A DNA stretch of 64,000 nt from Micromonospora phytophila (GTDB lineage: Bacteria > Actinomycetota > Actinomycetes > Mycobacteriales > Micromonosporaceae), in contig NZ_JAMOKF010000004.1 of assembly GCF_023656545.1 (NCBI RefSeq), positions 18,751-82,750 on the forward strand. The letters run 5' to 3'. The translations under genes and the position numbers were made by a program. Shown here one piece after another: positions 45,501 to 53,865 of the stretch; position 1 is the stretch's first letter; the number at the start of each line of letters is the position of its first letter. The notes below the pieces were generated by a model that was not told the origin of the DNA, searched no databases, and worked only from the letters and a program-made list of their open reading frames with translations.

Positions 45501-46773
45501 CGACCTGCCATGCGAGGACGTGACAGATTCCGATGCGCCCGGCCAAAAACCGTCCCCGGTGCCACAGGCGGGGGCGAGTCCCCGGCGCAAAGTCCGGGTG
45601 TTGCTCGTGGACGACCAAGAAAACGTCGCTCGTACGATGGCCGGGCACCTCGATCCGATTAGCGCCCAGGTCGAGATCGCTCACGACGGTGAAAGCGCGC
45701 TGGCCAGGCTTGGCGCCGGGCATTACGACGTCGTGGTCACCGATCTACAGATGCCGCCCGATACCTGGGGTGGGTTGTGGCTGCTGAGGCGCATGCAGGA
45801 AGAGGGCCACCGGGTGCCGGTGGTGGTGCTTTCCGGCGAGGGAGGCTTCGACCAGGCGAGAGTGGCTTTCAACGCGGGCGCCATCAAGTACGTGACCAAG
45901 GCGGACGCGGCCAAGGAACTCGTTACCGTTGTCGAGGAGGTTCTGGCCGATCTAGGCCGGCAAAGCCGTCGTGATCTGCAGCATCTACCACTGCCGGTGG
46001 CGCTCGGCCTGCAGCGTTACGAGTCGGAGGCGGTGGCGAACCTGCGGGTGCGGGCCGGCCACTCGGCGTTGGAGGACGCACTCCGGTTCATCGGCGCGAT
46101 CGGGCTCGGCGAGTTACTGCACGGCGAGCCGGACGCTCGGGTGCCTCGGCCGGTGCTGGCGCCCCACATGATGCTGGGCAAGTGGGTTGATTTGCTGAAG
46201 GCGCTCGCCTCGCGGCTGGCGCAGGACTCGTTTGCGGGACAGGTCATCCGCAGTCTCGACCTGGACGCGCTCGCCGTCGTAAAGACCGGCCGCAACGTAG
46301 TCGGTCACAGCCCGGAGCGCCCCAACGCCGAGGTGGCCCGCATGCTGGGCGAGGTCGATCCGCTGCTGGAGCAGTTCGCAACAGCCTTGCGTCACATCCC
46401 GGACCGCACGGTGATGATCGCCCAATCGCTACGACTAAATGCAAAAAGGTACACCGTTTCGGCGTTCAGGGTGACCGGCACCGGTCCGGTGCTGCCGAGT
46501 GCCGAGTGGATCGGCAGTTCTGCTCCCGAAGAGAACTCGGTCGGCCTGTACCGGCCCGGCACCGACTCGTGGATCCCGACCGGCCCGTGGATGACGGCCC
46601 GGCCGGGTACGGCCCGGGGCGAGTGGCAGATCTCCGTCATCGACGGTGTGACCCAGGGGCACCGGGGTAGGCCAGCGAAGCTGACCTACCAGCCGTTCGG
46701 TAACGGCGAGAAGTGGGAGACGGCAGCTGACGAGGACACCGACGAGCTGATCCGCCGATCGGCGGCACGATAG
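42571..46773 (+). CDS. Giant RNase III-like/dsRBD/histidine kinase/receiver/HEPN-like fusion protein
   Basis: 1400 residues from ATG 42571 (GGAGG 11 nt upstream; ATG 42544 possible). Domains, numbered from 42571: RNase III-like about 23-178 (LGKGEEPN block); dsRBD-like about 182-249 (GPDHHRTF, SKRTGAK); second RNase III-like about 280-434 (ALTHKSW, KPRMKAEAF); second dsRBD-like about 435-502 (GPAHDSRF, GKKETTRLAAE); a 260-residue helical linker. Then histidine kinase: H-box HRLKNEL (777-783), N-box DNLIKNAVEA (886-895), G1 DDGPGLP, G2 GSGMGL. Receiver about 1007-1128 with the acidic DD pair, phospho-Asp in VVVTDLQM (D1058), Ser1088 and Lys1110. A C-terminal helical domain carries RNVVGH (R1241, H1246), a HEPN-like Rx4H motif, then a beta-rich tail. 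RNase III catalytic acids are mostly substituted (E to A, D to K, E to H in copy one; D to N, D to E, E to Q in copy two). Tail-to-tail with a Druantia-like operon. Domain names are from motif reading only. Confidence 0.75.
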   Translation: MSRPALASLPDPALAADDVPLSDSLVAELAKRGWRVDDDPLRARWLRLAACHSTFLYEIGRAPISAAALAALGKVGATHLALAVADLVVERTRPDKVSRQNRVIAHMPGRVAQRVAGNLAVVESMNLGKGEEPNRRSTSRLAEDVMHQVLGVVVLLGGYTIVKRLVADVYEQALQQVLMDGINWWGELTRSVPVQQLTVEDHQEGPDHHRTFIVEIVDDRGRRGRGEFSKRTGAKDLAVQDYLRNAGLYGEIIARAGGRSISRLAEEPRHYPPGQGPWNRTVAELAITLRITPERRAYLQQALTHKSWAYENQSLVRQARQIDYELLANHGSYVIRAVSAAEFTRNLLGRTLKPGPEDGAIHSLPERCYVDMFDRLVPESAVLRSRGETECKPRMKAEAFQAIASVAWRFGEAGLPETLRGWILRETLAQGLDELSRLQRLCATFGGEAFSTYTSAGPAHDSRFTATLTVRIGVLELVRTGPPTPGKKETTRLAAERLYRLFTLGPDLRAAVGTEREESMLLLLCLARRLPVLRGRDLRRCMEEGVLGLGLLAASGDELNGFLAWAEEVDSLTGPLDDELFDHLVTVYGNAVKARSRPKLEQALRVLAAWVRNLDPEGTVVVRKAPQWHLLLAVAGALRAGAAREQKTVDEIVGSWPVQGPESASLFFAVDAAAIGELLREFPDTSAGTVRFRRLPDGVRVECASTVPGAADRVRSLVDLLAEMAPGLGVFAGADTQTLSATYAPDPADRSFTAAGRLAFHGSRDRDGVEILANVLHRLKNELIGMEDVAQKAAVASDRVTRFHRLADAARHHEAAVRLADHLDHTNQALADADKETVQLGRWIDEYCAAKVLEIREMANVRLIAPAKSGHCEVALSPSLLRGVLDNLIKNAVEAMPNGGRIIVDWYTEPGHVFLVVHDDGPGLPDEIREMFWRDETVTSTKVHGSGMGLWLVRMDLRRLGATISDDPGADGQRWIIDLPCEDVTDSDAPGQKPSPVPQAGASPRRKVRVLLVDDQENVARTMAGHLDPISAQVEIAHDGESALARLGAGHYDVVVTDLQMPPDTWGGLWLLRRMQEEGHRVPVVVLSGEGGFDQARVAFNAGAIKYVTKADAAKELVTVVEEVLADLGRQSRRDLQHLPLPVALGLQRYESEAVANLRVRAGHSALEDALRFIGAIGLGELLHGEPDARVPRPVLAPHMMLGKWVDLLKALASRLAQDSFAGQVIRSLDLDALAVVKTGRNVVGHSPERPNAEVARMLGEVDPLLEQFATALRHIPDRTVMIAQSLRLNAKRYTVSAFRVTGTGPVLPSAEWIGSSAPEENSVGLYRPGTDSWIPTGPWMTARPGTARGEWQISVIDGVTQGHRGRPAKLTYQPFGNGEKWETAADEDTDELIRRSAAR

Positions 46774-46893
46774 AGCTACCTCTAATCAAAAACCGGGCCC
46801 CCTGACGGGAGCGCGGCGATCAGGCCAGGCAGCCACGACCGCCCCCAGCACCGCCGAAGGAGAGGGACGACCAGGCGACCCGCCCACTATGCG

Positions 46894-46916
46894 GCCGGCG
46901 GCTGATTGACGCCGGC
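46894..46916. terminator. Hairpin between convergent genes
   Basis: GCCGGCG (46894-46900) and CGCCGGC (46910-46916) with a 9-nt loop lie between the stops of the giant sensor gene and the S1-domain gene. Could terminate both. Confidence 0.45.
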
Positions 46917-46979
46917 CGGCACCGCAAGACTGGCGATCAGCGACCCGGTTTGCCGTGGCCAGAGCAGGAGCGCCGATCG

Positions 46980-48809
46980 TCAGGGACGGTAGTCGTCGTG
47001 GAGAACAACGCGGGAGAACTCGTAGCCGTCTTGGGTACGCCAGTAGTGCAGCCGGCGCGCGGCGGCTGATTCCCGCTGCAGCGCCACTCGCCAACAGGTC
47101 GCACCATCGGCGCGGCGAACGTAGGGGCTACCCGCGCTGCCACTCCGTAGTTGGTGCACGTCGCGCCCGGCGATGTGCTGGACCTGACCAGTGAGCACCT
47201 CGACCACGACAGCTACGACCTTCGCCCGGCTGACGCCCTCGACTTGTTCAATGGAATCGAGGAAGCCGGGGGCCACCACATACGTGGCGAGTGGCTTGGC
47301 GGCCTTCTCAGCGGCGGGAACGCGCTGCGCCCACTCACAAGTGACCTCATAGCGAAACTGGTCCTCAGGATCGAGGAAGAGCGGCCCCTCCGCATCCGCA
47401 GACTGGCCTGCGCGGCTCTGCGCGCCCTTGAGCTGCTTGACCAGCCGCTGCCGAGCCAGGTCGGCGCCGCGGTAGCGGGTCTGTAGCTGTCCAATGGACC
47501 GAGTCGCTTGCGCGCACTCAGCTTCCAGCTCAGCGGCTCGGCCTCGTAGACCCGTCAATTCGTCGGCGAGGGCCTTGCGGGTCGCCCGCTCGGCCGCCAG
47601 CTCGTTGCTCAGCTGTGCAACACGCGCCTGCTCCCATACCGGCATGGCCTCGGCGGGTCGCGCCATCACCGGTTGCTGCGCCGGCGAAAGCCGGCGGACC
47701 AGGTCCAACGGCGTCGGCTGCCGCGGCGCCACATTCCGCACAACTGGTGACGGTGGCGCCGCCAACGGCGGTGAGTGCGCCGGGGGCGAAGGCGCCGCCA
47801 CCGCCGGGGGCTGCGGAGCGGGTGGACGCAACCACGGCGGCCCGCCCGGAAGCAGACTCGGCGCTGACTTTGCCGGCTCCTCGTCATCGACGTCGTCCAA
47901 CCGCAAACGCAGCGGCTCCAACGCGACGAGGCGGCCAGCGACGGTTTCCCCGACACTGAACAGGCCGCTCAACGTGTCGTTTGGGTTGGTGGTAACCGCC
48001 TCCCGGCCGAGCTCGACCACAAGGCCGGGCAACAGCCGCACGGTAACCACGTCATCGCTTACGGCGGCCACCTCAGCCAGAACCACGTCACCGATCTGAT
48101 ACGCGTGGTTCACAGCCGCAAGGGCGCTGGCGAGGTCGGTGAACCGCAGCGCGGCCCGCACGTCCAGGCGCCGCGAGTCCCGGTCGTAGCTGCCCGCGAC
48201 TGACTGCCCCTTGACGAGCACCTGGTCCAGTGTCACGCCGGGAAGGGTCAACTCCTCCCACACCGTCGCCGCCGACATGTCTTCCAACGTGACCAGCGCC
48301 CGCGAACCGATGACGCCCTGCACACGCCCCGACCGCTGCTGAGACCCCGCAGGCGTGCGGGACTCGACCAGTCCGGCTGCCATGGCGGCTTGCAGCGCAT
48401 CGCTGATCAACTGATCGGTGATGCGCTTGCGGTCGTCTGGCGAGTAGGCGAACCGCAACCTGCTACGCCCAGGGTCAGAGACCCACAGATGATCGACCGG
48501 GTACACCCGACCCGCCCCGCCATACACCTGAGTCATGGCCGGCATCACCCGCGAGAACGCCCACGAGACGTCGCTCGTGGGCATCAGCACCACCTCGGCC
48601 AGGTCGCCGACCGCCTGCTTGATCTCGTCCGGATCACCGAACGGCTGGTCATACCCCGCCGGAATCGTCAGCACGACGACCGGCCACCGCCGCCCAGGCA
48701 CCAACAACCGGTGCGCTAGCTCGCTGGCCTCGTCCTCCGAGGCGATGCGACATACCTTCGGCCGCGGCGCATCAACGCCAGCTACCTCTCTGCTAGCCGA
48801 TCGCCCCAC
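46980..48809 (-). CDS. S1-like/coiled-coil protein, third gene of the defence operon
   Basis: 609 residues from GTG 48809 (TTG 48830 possible; ribosome site weak). Numbered from 48809: an unrecognised N-terminal domain (WPVVVLTIPAGYDQPFGDPD, VSWAFSRVMPAMTQVYGGAG) to about 145; two S1-like beta barrels at about 159-225 (GQSVAGSYDRDSRRLDVRAA) and 239-306; a Pro-rich linker 315-368; a coiled coil about 391-463; and a C-terminal domain with VLTGQVQHIAGRDVHQLRSG and SAAARRLHYWRTQDGYEFSR, perhaps RelE-like. S1 folds bind RNA. It follows the helicase gene by 127 nt in the same direction, so a shared transcript is likely. Function unknown. Confidence 0.75.
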   Translation of the reverse strand: MGRSASREVAGVDAPRPKVCRIASEDEASELAHRLLVPGRRWPVVVLTIPAGYDQPFGDPDEIKQAVGDLAEVVLMPTSDVSWAFSRVMPAMTQVYGGAGRVYPVDHLWVSDPGRSRLRFAYSPDDRKRITDQLISDALQAAMAAGLVESRTPAGSQQRSGRVQGVIGSRALVTLEDMSAATVWEELTLPGVTLDQVLVKGQSVAGSYDRDSRRLDVRAALRFTDLASALAAVNHAYQIGDVVLAEVAAVSDDVVTVRLLPGLVVELGREAVTTNPNDTLSGLFSVGETVAGRLVALEPLRLRLDDVDDEEPAKSAPSLLPGGPPWLRPPAPQPPAVAAPSPPAHSPPLAAPPSPVVRNVAPRQPTPLDLVRRLSPAQQPVMARPAEAMPVWEQARVAQLSNELAAERATRKALADELTGLRGRAAELEAECAQATRSIGQLQTRYRGADLARQRLVKQLKGAQSRAGQSADAEGPLFLDPEDQFRYEVTCEWAQRVPAAEKAAKPLATYVVAPGFLDSIEQVEGVSRAKVVAVVVEVLTGQVQHIAGRDVHQLRSGSAGSPYVRRADGATCWRVALQRESAAARRLHYWRTQDGYEFSRVVLHDDYRP

Positions 48810-48936
48810 AGGACTCGACCACCTCTCCAAACGAGTTGCATTGGCGGGTGTCGGTTATCGAAGTCACCACGCTCTGCGGGGGCCACGGCCCAAGGCGGCG
48901 ACCAGAAGGGGTATGCGGAGCAACAGCAGCTCCACA

Positions 48937-51900
48937 TCACCACACAGCGACGCCGATCAGCATGAGATCGTCTGCCCCGTCATCCAACGGCGCTCCGGCT
49001 ATCGGCTGCAGGCCCGCCCCGACCACATCATTGGCATCGCGTTGGAGCCATAGCCGCCCTACCGCGGCGTCGCCGTCACGGCGGGCGAGGACGACACGAC
49101 CTTCGTAAAGGTCGAGTTGTCCGGAGGTGACGGGCTCGAAGACCTCGCCGGGCGCCTCCGTCACCAGGAATCGGCGAGTCGCGGTAAGGGCGGGCCCGAC
49201 GTCCGAGAGCGAGACCCGCAGCGCCCCGACGGGCGCTTGGTCGTGCTTGCCGAGGAGGCGGCTGAGCACGTCCGCCGCCACGCCGCGACGTAGCTGCTCG
49301 TGGTAGCGCTCGTTGCGGAACACCCGCAAGCAGCGGTAGCAGCTGGTCTCCGGGCCGCATTCACAGTCGCGGACCCGCTGCAGGGCATGGTCGAGCACGT
49401 CCCGCAGCCGCTCAGCGATGCGCCGGACGTGGCCGGCTCCTCCGGGCACGGTGTCGTACAGCATGATCACGCTGCGGCCGGCTTCGGTTCGGTAGACCGT
49501 CGCGTCGATGTCGTCGCGGGAGATCTCGAGCGCGCGCACCGCCCCCTCTACCAGTGCGTACGCGACCGATCGCCAGGCGTTGTCCTCGACTCCGATCACG
49601 ACGGCACCGTCGAAGCTCAGGTCGAGGACGTCCGTCTGATATTTGTGGGCCAGCGACAGGTTCTCCATGCGGCCACGGCACTCGCGGCCGCTGAGCGGAC
49701 TCCGGTGATCAACCCGACCGTCGATGGCCCGGCCGGCGAATCCACAGGTCGCGCAGACGAGGAAGCCGCGTCCCATCGCACCGTCGCTGATTGCCACCAG
49801 CTCGCCCCGGGCACCGGCCCGGATGGTGATCGCGCCTCCGGCGAGGTCCAACTTGTCCGCGTAGAGCTCAGCGCCGGGAGACACGACATGGGTTGCGCCG
49901 TGCCAGGCCCGGCGCGGCGCGCTGGTGGGTCGCCGGCCGGTACCGCGCGCCGCGACGAAGCCGAAGACGGGAATGGCGTACTGACGGGGTACGCCGACGA
50001 GGGCGGAGCCGCAGGCCGGGCACTCCTGGTCGAGGCGGTCGATCGAGTCGCGGTAGTGGCCGCATCCGTCGCACACCGCGTAGTAGCGTCGCTCAAGGTC
50101 GCGTCCGGGCAGCCGGTACAGGCCAGCCGACTGCCAGACCAGTCCCCCGGCGACGACCTCAGCACCGGGTGCGTACTCATAGATGGCCGACGAGAGGTCT
50201 CTGGAAAGCTCTAGTTGCTTGGCGATGGGGGCGTCTGCGAAGGCCAGCCGCAGCTCGACGGTGTCGACGGGAAACCCGTACTTCGGCAGGACGTTTCGGT
50301 TGGCGAGCAGCCCGAGCAGTTCGCGGCGAGTGATCGTGTTCATCACGCGGCCGTACCGCGCGGCCTTGTCGTCCTGGCGGGCGGTGAAGGCCTCCTGCCG
50401 CTTCTGCTCGTACGTGTCGACATCCTGCTGCAGCTCGGCCCGGACCGACTCCAGCAGGTCGACCAGGTGCTCGACCCACTCTTCGGAGTCGACGCCGATG
50501 ATGTCGCGCACCTCGGCCGGCAGCACCTGCCGCAGCGAGTCGGTGACCCGCCCAGGAACTGGGTTAAGGAAGTCGCGGACCAACGTGACTGGGGCGATCC
50601 CGTCGTCACCTGGCAGGAAGAACTCCCCTGCCGTTCGCCAGATGGTGCCGTGGGACCGAAATTGGTGCCGGAAGAATGCGGCGAGCGCGACGGAGTGGGC
50701 GTGCCGCCGATCAATCCGCACGTTGGTCAGGGGCACGTACGGCGCCCGGACCTCGCCGGCGATCATCCGGTCGGGCTCGGCGAACCGAGAGAGGTCATGC
50801 GAGCGGCGCTGGGCATAGGTGAGCACGAGCGCGGCTGAATCGGTTCGGCGGCCGGCCCGGCCGGCCCGCTGGACGTAGTTCGCGGTGGTCGGAGGCATGT
50901 TGCGCAGCATGACGGCTTGCAGCTCACCGACGTCGACACCGAGTTCGAACGTGGTGGAGCAGGAGAGGGCGTTGACTTCGCCGCGGACGAACTGCTGCTG
51001 GATTTCGGCGGCTCGTTCGCTGGTCCACTGGGCGGTGTGTTCGAGTACGCGCAGCGGCACTGGGTTCATGTCCCGGTAGACGTTGCGGTAGTGGTCCGGG
51101 TCGGTGTCCACCGCAGGCGACGTCCAAGGTTCGAGATCGCCGGTGCAGGCCATGGTGGGGCAGGTGGCGCGCACGTTGAACGGGGTGAGCTTGCGGCACC
51201 TGCTGCACTGCCACATGGTCAGGCCGCCGACCGTAGGCGTGCAGGTGATCAAAGCGGAGTCGAGCTGATGGACCTGCCCGATGCCGGCTTCGGTGCCGGC
51301 GATCAGCCACTCGGCCTGTGGCCCCCTGGTCAGCAGGCGCCACACGCCCTCCAGCAGTTGGATCGGGTCCGCCTGCCGGTCGAGCCGAGCAAGCACGCGG
51401 GTCACGAAGTCGGCCCGCCGGTTGGTCCCCCTGGTCGGCAGCCAGCTGAGCACCTTGCGGCGCGCATCGGAGCCAGTGCCGCGTACGTAGATCGGGCCGA
51501 GCCGCGGCTGGAACGCTTCGTCGCGGGGGTCCACTCCGTCAAGGGCACCGACGGCGCCCTGGAGCCGAATCGATCGGATCAACTCGGCGAGCAGCGCCCA
51601 GACCTCCTCGTCGCTGAGGCCGAGGGCAAGCAGTGGCTGGGGTGGTAGCCAGGCAGGGTCGCGGGACATGTCCCAGGCGATGAGTCCCCTGCCCTCCAGG
51701 GAGTTGCGTTCGTCAACGCCGACAGCCTCGACCTGCGCCCAGAGGGCGACCTGCCTCTCCCGAGCCTGTCGGCTCTGCCGCCGTTCGAAGATGCCGTACC
51801 GGTCGGCTACTCGGGAGGTGTGGTAGACGACGTCGGTAAGGCGAACCTCGTCGTCGGCCGCCGCAGCGGCGACGGCACCCTCGTGGAGCAGCCGCCGACG

Positions 51901-53865
51901 CTGCACCCGCTCGTAGGAGTCTTCGAGGTACGGCGCGAAGTACGCCGCAGACTGCCGGCTGTCGCTGAACAGCAGCAGCTTGCGCCCGCCGCCTCGCAGA
52001 CCCTGCTGGACGGGATCGGAGGCCACGGGCAGCTTCTGATAGAGGGCGGTCGCCAGGACCGAGGCGGAGGCTTCGTTACCGCTGGCGAAGAGTCGGATCA
52101 GGCCGGCTCCGCGCCCCCCGCACGCGAGGCAGGCCGTGAGCTCGTCGCTGCGCTGCCGTAGGAAACGAACGGCGCGCATGGCGCCGTCCGGGCAGCGCGG
52201 GCAGTTGGCCGCCTTACCGATCTGGAACACCCCGCACCGGGTGCACAGCGCGCCCAGCTCGCCGGCCGCCTGGGCAGCACCGCTGAACATCTCCTCGTCC
52301 TCGTCGGTCGCCACTTCGTCGACCAGCGCCATCCACACCTGCTGCTCGTCGCGGGAGCGGCGGGACCGGAACACGGTGAAGGTGCCGACCCGCTCCAGCG
52401 TGCCCATCAGGTAGACGGTGCCGCAGCGGCGGCAGGTGCCGAACTCGAAGGCGGCGTCGCCGCACCGTCCGCAGCGCTCGTGCCGGGTCAGACTGACGTG
52501 CGGCCCGTTGGCTCCGAGGCAGGCGAAAGCCCCTTCCGTCGCGCGGGCGAAGAGGTGGTAGCGGGCGGAGAGCACCGGTGTGCCGTCCTTGTCGTGGACG
52601 CTGTTAGCCAGGGCGACCATCGACGCGGTCGCGGACGCGTCGCTACTGGGGAACAGGGCCTGGGCGACCTCGTGCAGCGGTATCGGCCCGTGGGCGAGCA
52701 GCGCCTTGAGCCGGCGAACGCGCTGCTCATACGTCAGCGCCTCGGCGGGGTCGTCCCCGGCATACCCGTGCTCTCGGGCGAGGGCCACGACGGCACCGGC
52801 GGGATCCGGCGCGTTTAGCAGTTTCTCGTACGCCGTGGCGGGCAGGGGTCCCCACTCGGGCCCGGGCGGCAGCTCCACCCGGTCGGCGGTGATGACGTCC
52901 TGCCTCGCTTCATCCGCGGAGTCGTACTCGAAGGGGACGGGGAAGAGGGAGGCAGCGAAGTCGACCACGGCTCCCATGTCGCTACCGACGGTCGCGCTCG
53001 TCGCGATGCACTGCACCGGTCGGCCCGAATCCACCCGGTCGGCGAGTCGGCGCAGCAGCATCGCCAGCTCGGCCCCGCGAGCCCCGTCGTAGACGTGCGC
53101 CTCGTCGACGACAATGAACTGCCAGTGCCCGGCGTGTTCACCCTCGAAGAGGTCCATGTCCAAGGGCCGCAGCAGCAGGTATTCGAGCATGGCGTAGTTG
53201 GTCAGCAGGAGGTGCGGCGGTCGCTGCTGCATCTCCTCCCGGCTGAGCAGTTCGTTGGGCAGCGGCCGCTCGCCAGGGTTCTGCTGCTCGAAGACCTCCA
53301 CGGCCTCCCGGCGACTCCGGCGGGTCTCACCCGTGTACCGACCAAAGGTGATGTCCGGCGCCTCGGCCAGCAGGCCCCGCAGCCGCTTCATCTGATCGTT
53401 GGCCAGCGCGTTCATCGGGTACAGCAGCAACGCCCGCACGCCAGGCCCGAGGCTGCCCGCCGCACGTTCGGCCATCAGCCGGCTCAGGACGGGGATGAGG
53501 AAGCTCTCGGTCTTGCCGGATCCGGTGCCGGTAGCGACGACGATGTTGCGCCCTGCGGTTGCCTTCCGGATCGCCCGCTCCTGGTGTTGGTAGAGCGGAC
53601 GGTCCATGGCCAGCCCGGCGCCCAGGCTGGCGATGCCGGGATCGAGCAAGCCCGCGTCGATGAGCTGCCGGGGTGTGGCGCTGGTGACGTAGGGCGGGGT
53701 CGCCTCGAGCAGGGGCCCCTTGGTGATCTCCTGGTTGATCGCGTCGCCGATCGCAGTTTCGAGCGCGCTCGCGAGCCGGGGATCCTTCGGCTCCACGAGG
53801 GAACGAAGATAGCGCCGGTAGGTGGAGACGATCGCGTCACTGGTGGCGAGGGGGTCGAGGATCAT
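48937..53865 (-). CDS. DruE-like DEAH helicase with DUF1998-type C-terminus
   Basis: 1642 residues from ATG 53865, whose ATGA overlaps the DruH-like stop. Helicase motifs: Q-region LYQHQERAI (91-99), Walker A ATGTGSGKT (111-119), DEAH box VVDEAHVYDG (254-257), SAT (290-292), and in the second RecA domain FELGVDVGELQAVMLRN and YVQRAGRAGRR. At least four zinc-ribbon-like Cys groups are scattered (CGRCG..CRRCG, CTRCG..CPRC, CDGCG..CPACG, CATCG). The C-terminus has CECGPETSCYRC (C1501, C1503, C1509, C1512) followed by NERYHEQLRRG, the DUF1998 pattern. Size and layout match DruE of Druantia anti-phage systems better than MrfA (much shorter) or split DISARM DrmA/DrmB. Confidence 0.88.
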   Translation of the reverse strand: MILDPLATSDAIVSTYRRYLRSLVEPKDPRLASALETAIGDAINQEITKGPLLEATPPYVTSATPRQLIDAGLLDPGIASLGAGLAMDRPLYQHQERAIRKATAGRNIVVATGTGSGKTESFLIPVLSRLMAERAAGSLGPGVRALLLYPMNALANDQMKRLRGLLAEAPDITFGRYTGETRRSRREAVEVFEQQNPGERPLPNELLSREEMQQRPPHLLLTNYAMLEYLLLRPLDMDLFEGEHAGHWQFIVVDEAHVYDGARGAELAMLLRRLADRVDSGRPVQCIATSATVGSDMGAVVDFAASLFPVPFEYDSADEARQDVITADRVELPPGPEWGPLPATAYEKLLNAPDPAGAVVALAREHGYAGDDPAEALTYEQRVRRLKALLAHGPIPLHEVAQALFPSSDASATASMVALANSVHDKDGTPVLSARYHLFARATEGAFACLGANGPHVSLTRHERCGRCGDAAFEFGTCRRCGTVYLMGTLERVGTFTVFRSRRSRDEQQVWMALVDEVATDEDEEMFSGAAQAAGELGALCTRCGVFQIGKAANCPRCPDGAMRAVRFLRQRSDELTACLACGGRGAGLIRLFASGNEASASVLATALYQKLPVASDPVQQGLRGGGRKLLLFSDSRQSAAYFAPYLEDSYERVQRRRLLHEGAVAAAAADDEVRLTDVVYHTSRVADRYGIFERRQSRQARERQVALWAQVEAVGVDERNSLEGRGLIAWDMSRDPAWLPPQPLLALGLSDEEVWALLAELIRSIRLQGAVGALDGVDPRDEAFQPRLGPIYVRGTGSDARRKVLSWLPTRGTNRRADFVTRVLARLDRQADPIQLLEGVWRLLTRGPQAEWLIAGTEAGIGQVHQLDSALITCTPTVGGLTMWQCSRCRKLTPFNVRATCPTMACTGDLEPWTSPAVDTDPDHYRNVYRDMNPVPLRVLEHTAQWTSERAAEIQQQFVRGEVNALSCSTTFELGVDVGELQAVMLRNMPPTTANYVQRAGRAGRRTDSAALVLTYAQRRSHDLSRFAEPDRMIAGEVRAPYVPLTNVRIDRRHAHSVALAAFFRHQFRSHGTIWRTAGEFFLPGDDGIAPVTLVRDFLNPVPGRVTDSLRQVLPAEVRDIIGVDSEEWVEHLVDLLESVRAELQQDVDTYEQKRQEAFTARQDDKAARYGRVMNTITRRELLGLLANRNVLPKYGFPVDTVELRLAFADAPIAKQLELSRDLSSAIYEYAPGAEVVAGGLVWQSAGLYRLPGRDLERRYYAVCDGCGHYRDSIDRLDQECPACGSALVGVPRQYAIPVFGFVAARGTGRRPTSAPRRAWHGATHVVSPGAELYADKLDLAGGAITIRAGARGELVAISDGAMGRGFLVCATCGFAGRAIDGRVDHRSPLSGRECRGRMENLSLAHKYQTDVLDLSFDGAVVIGVEDNAWRSVAYALVEGAVRALEISRDDIDATVYRTEAGRSVIMLYDTVPGGAGHVRRIAERLRDVLDHALQRVRDCECGPETSCYRCLRVFRNERYHEQLRRGVAADVLSRLLGKHDQAPVGALRVSLSDVGPALTATRRFLVTEAPGEVFEPVTSGQLDLYEGRVVLARRDGDAAVGRLWLQRDANDVVGAGLQPIAGAPLDDGADDLMLIGVAVW

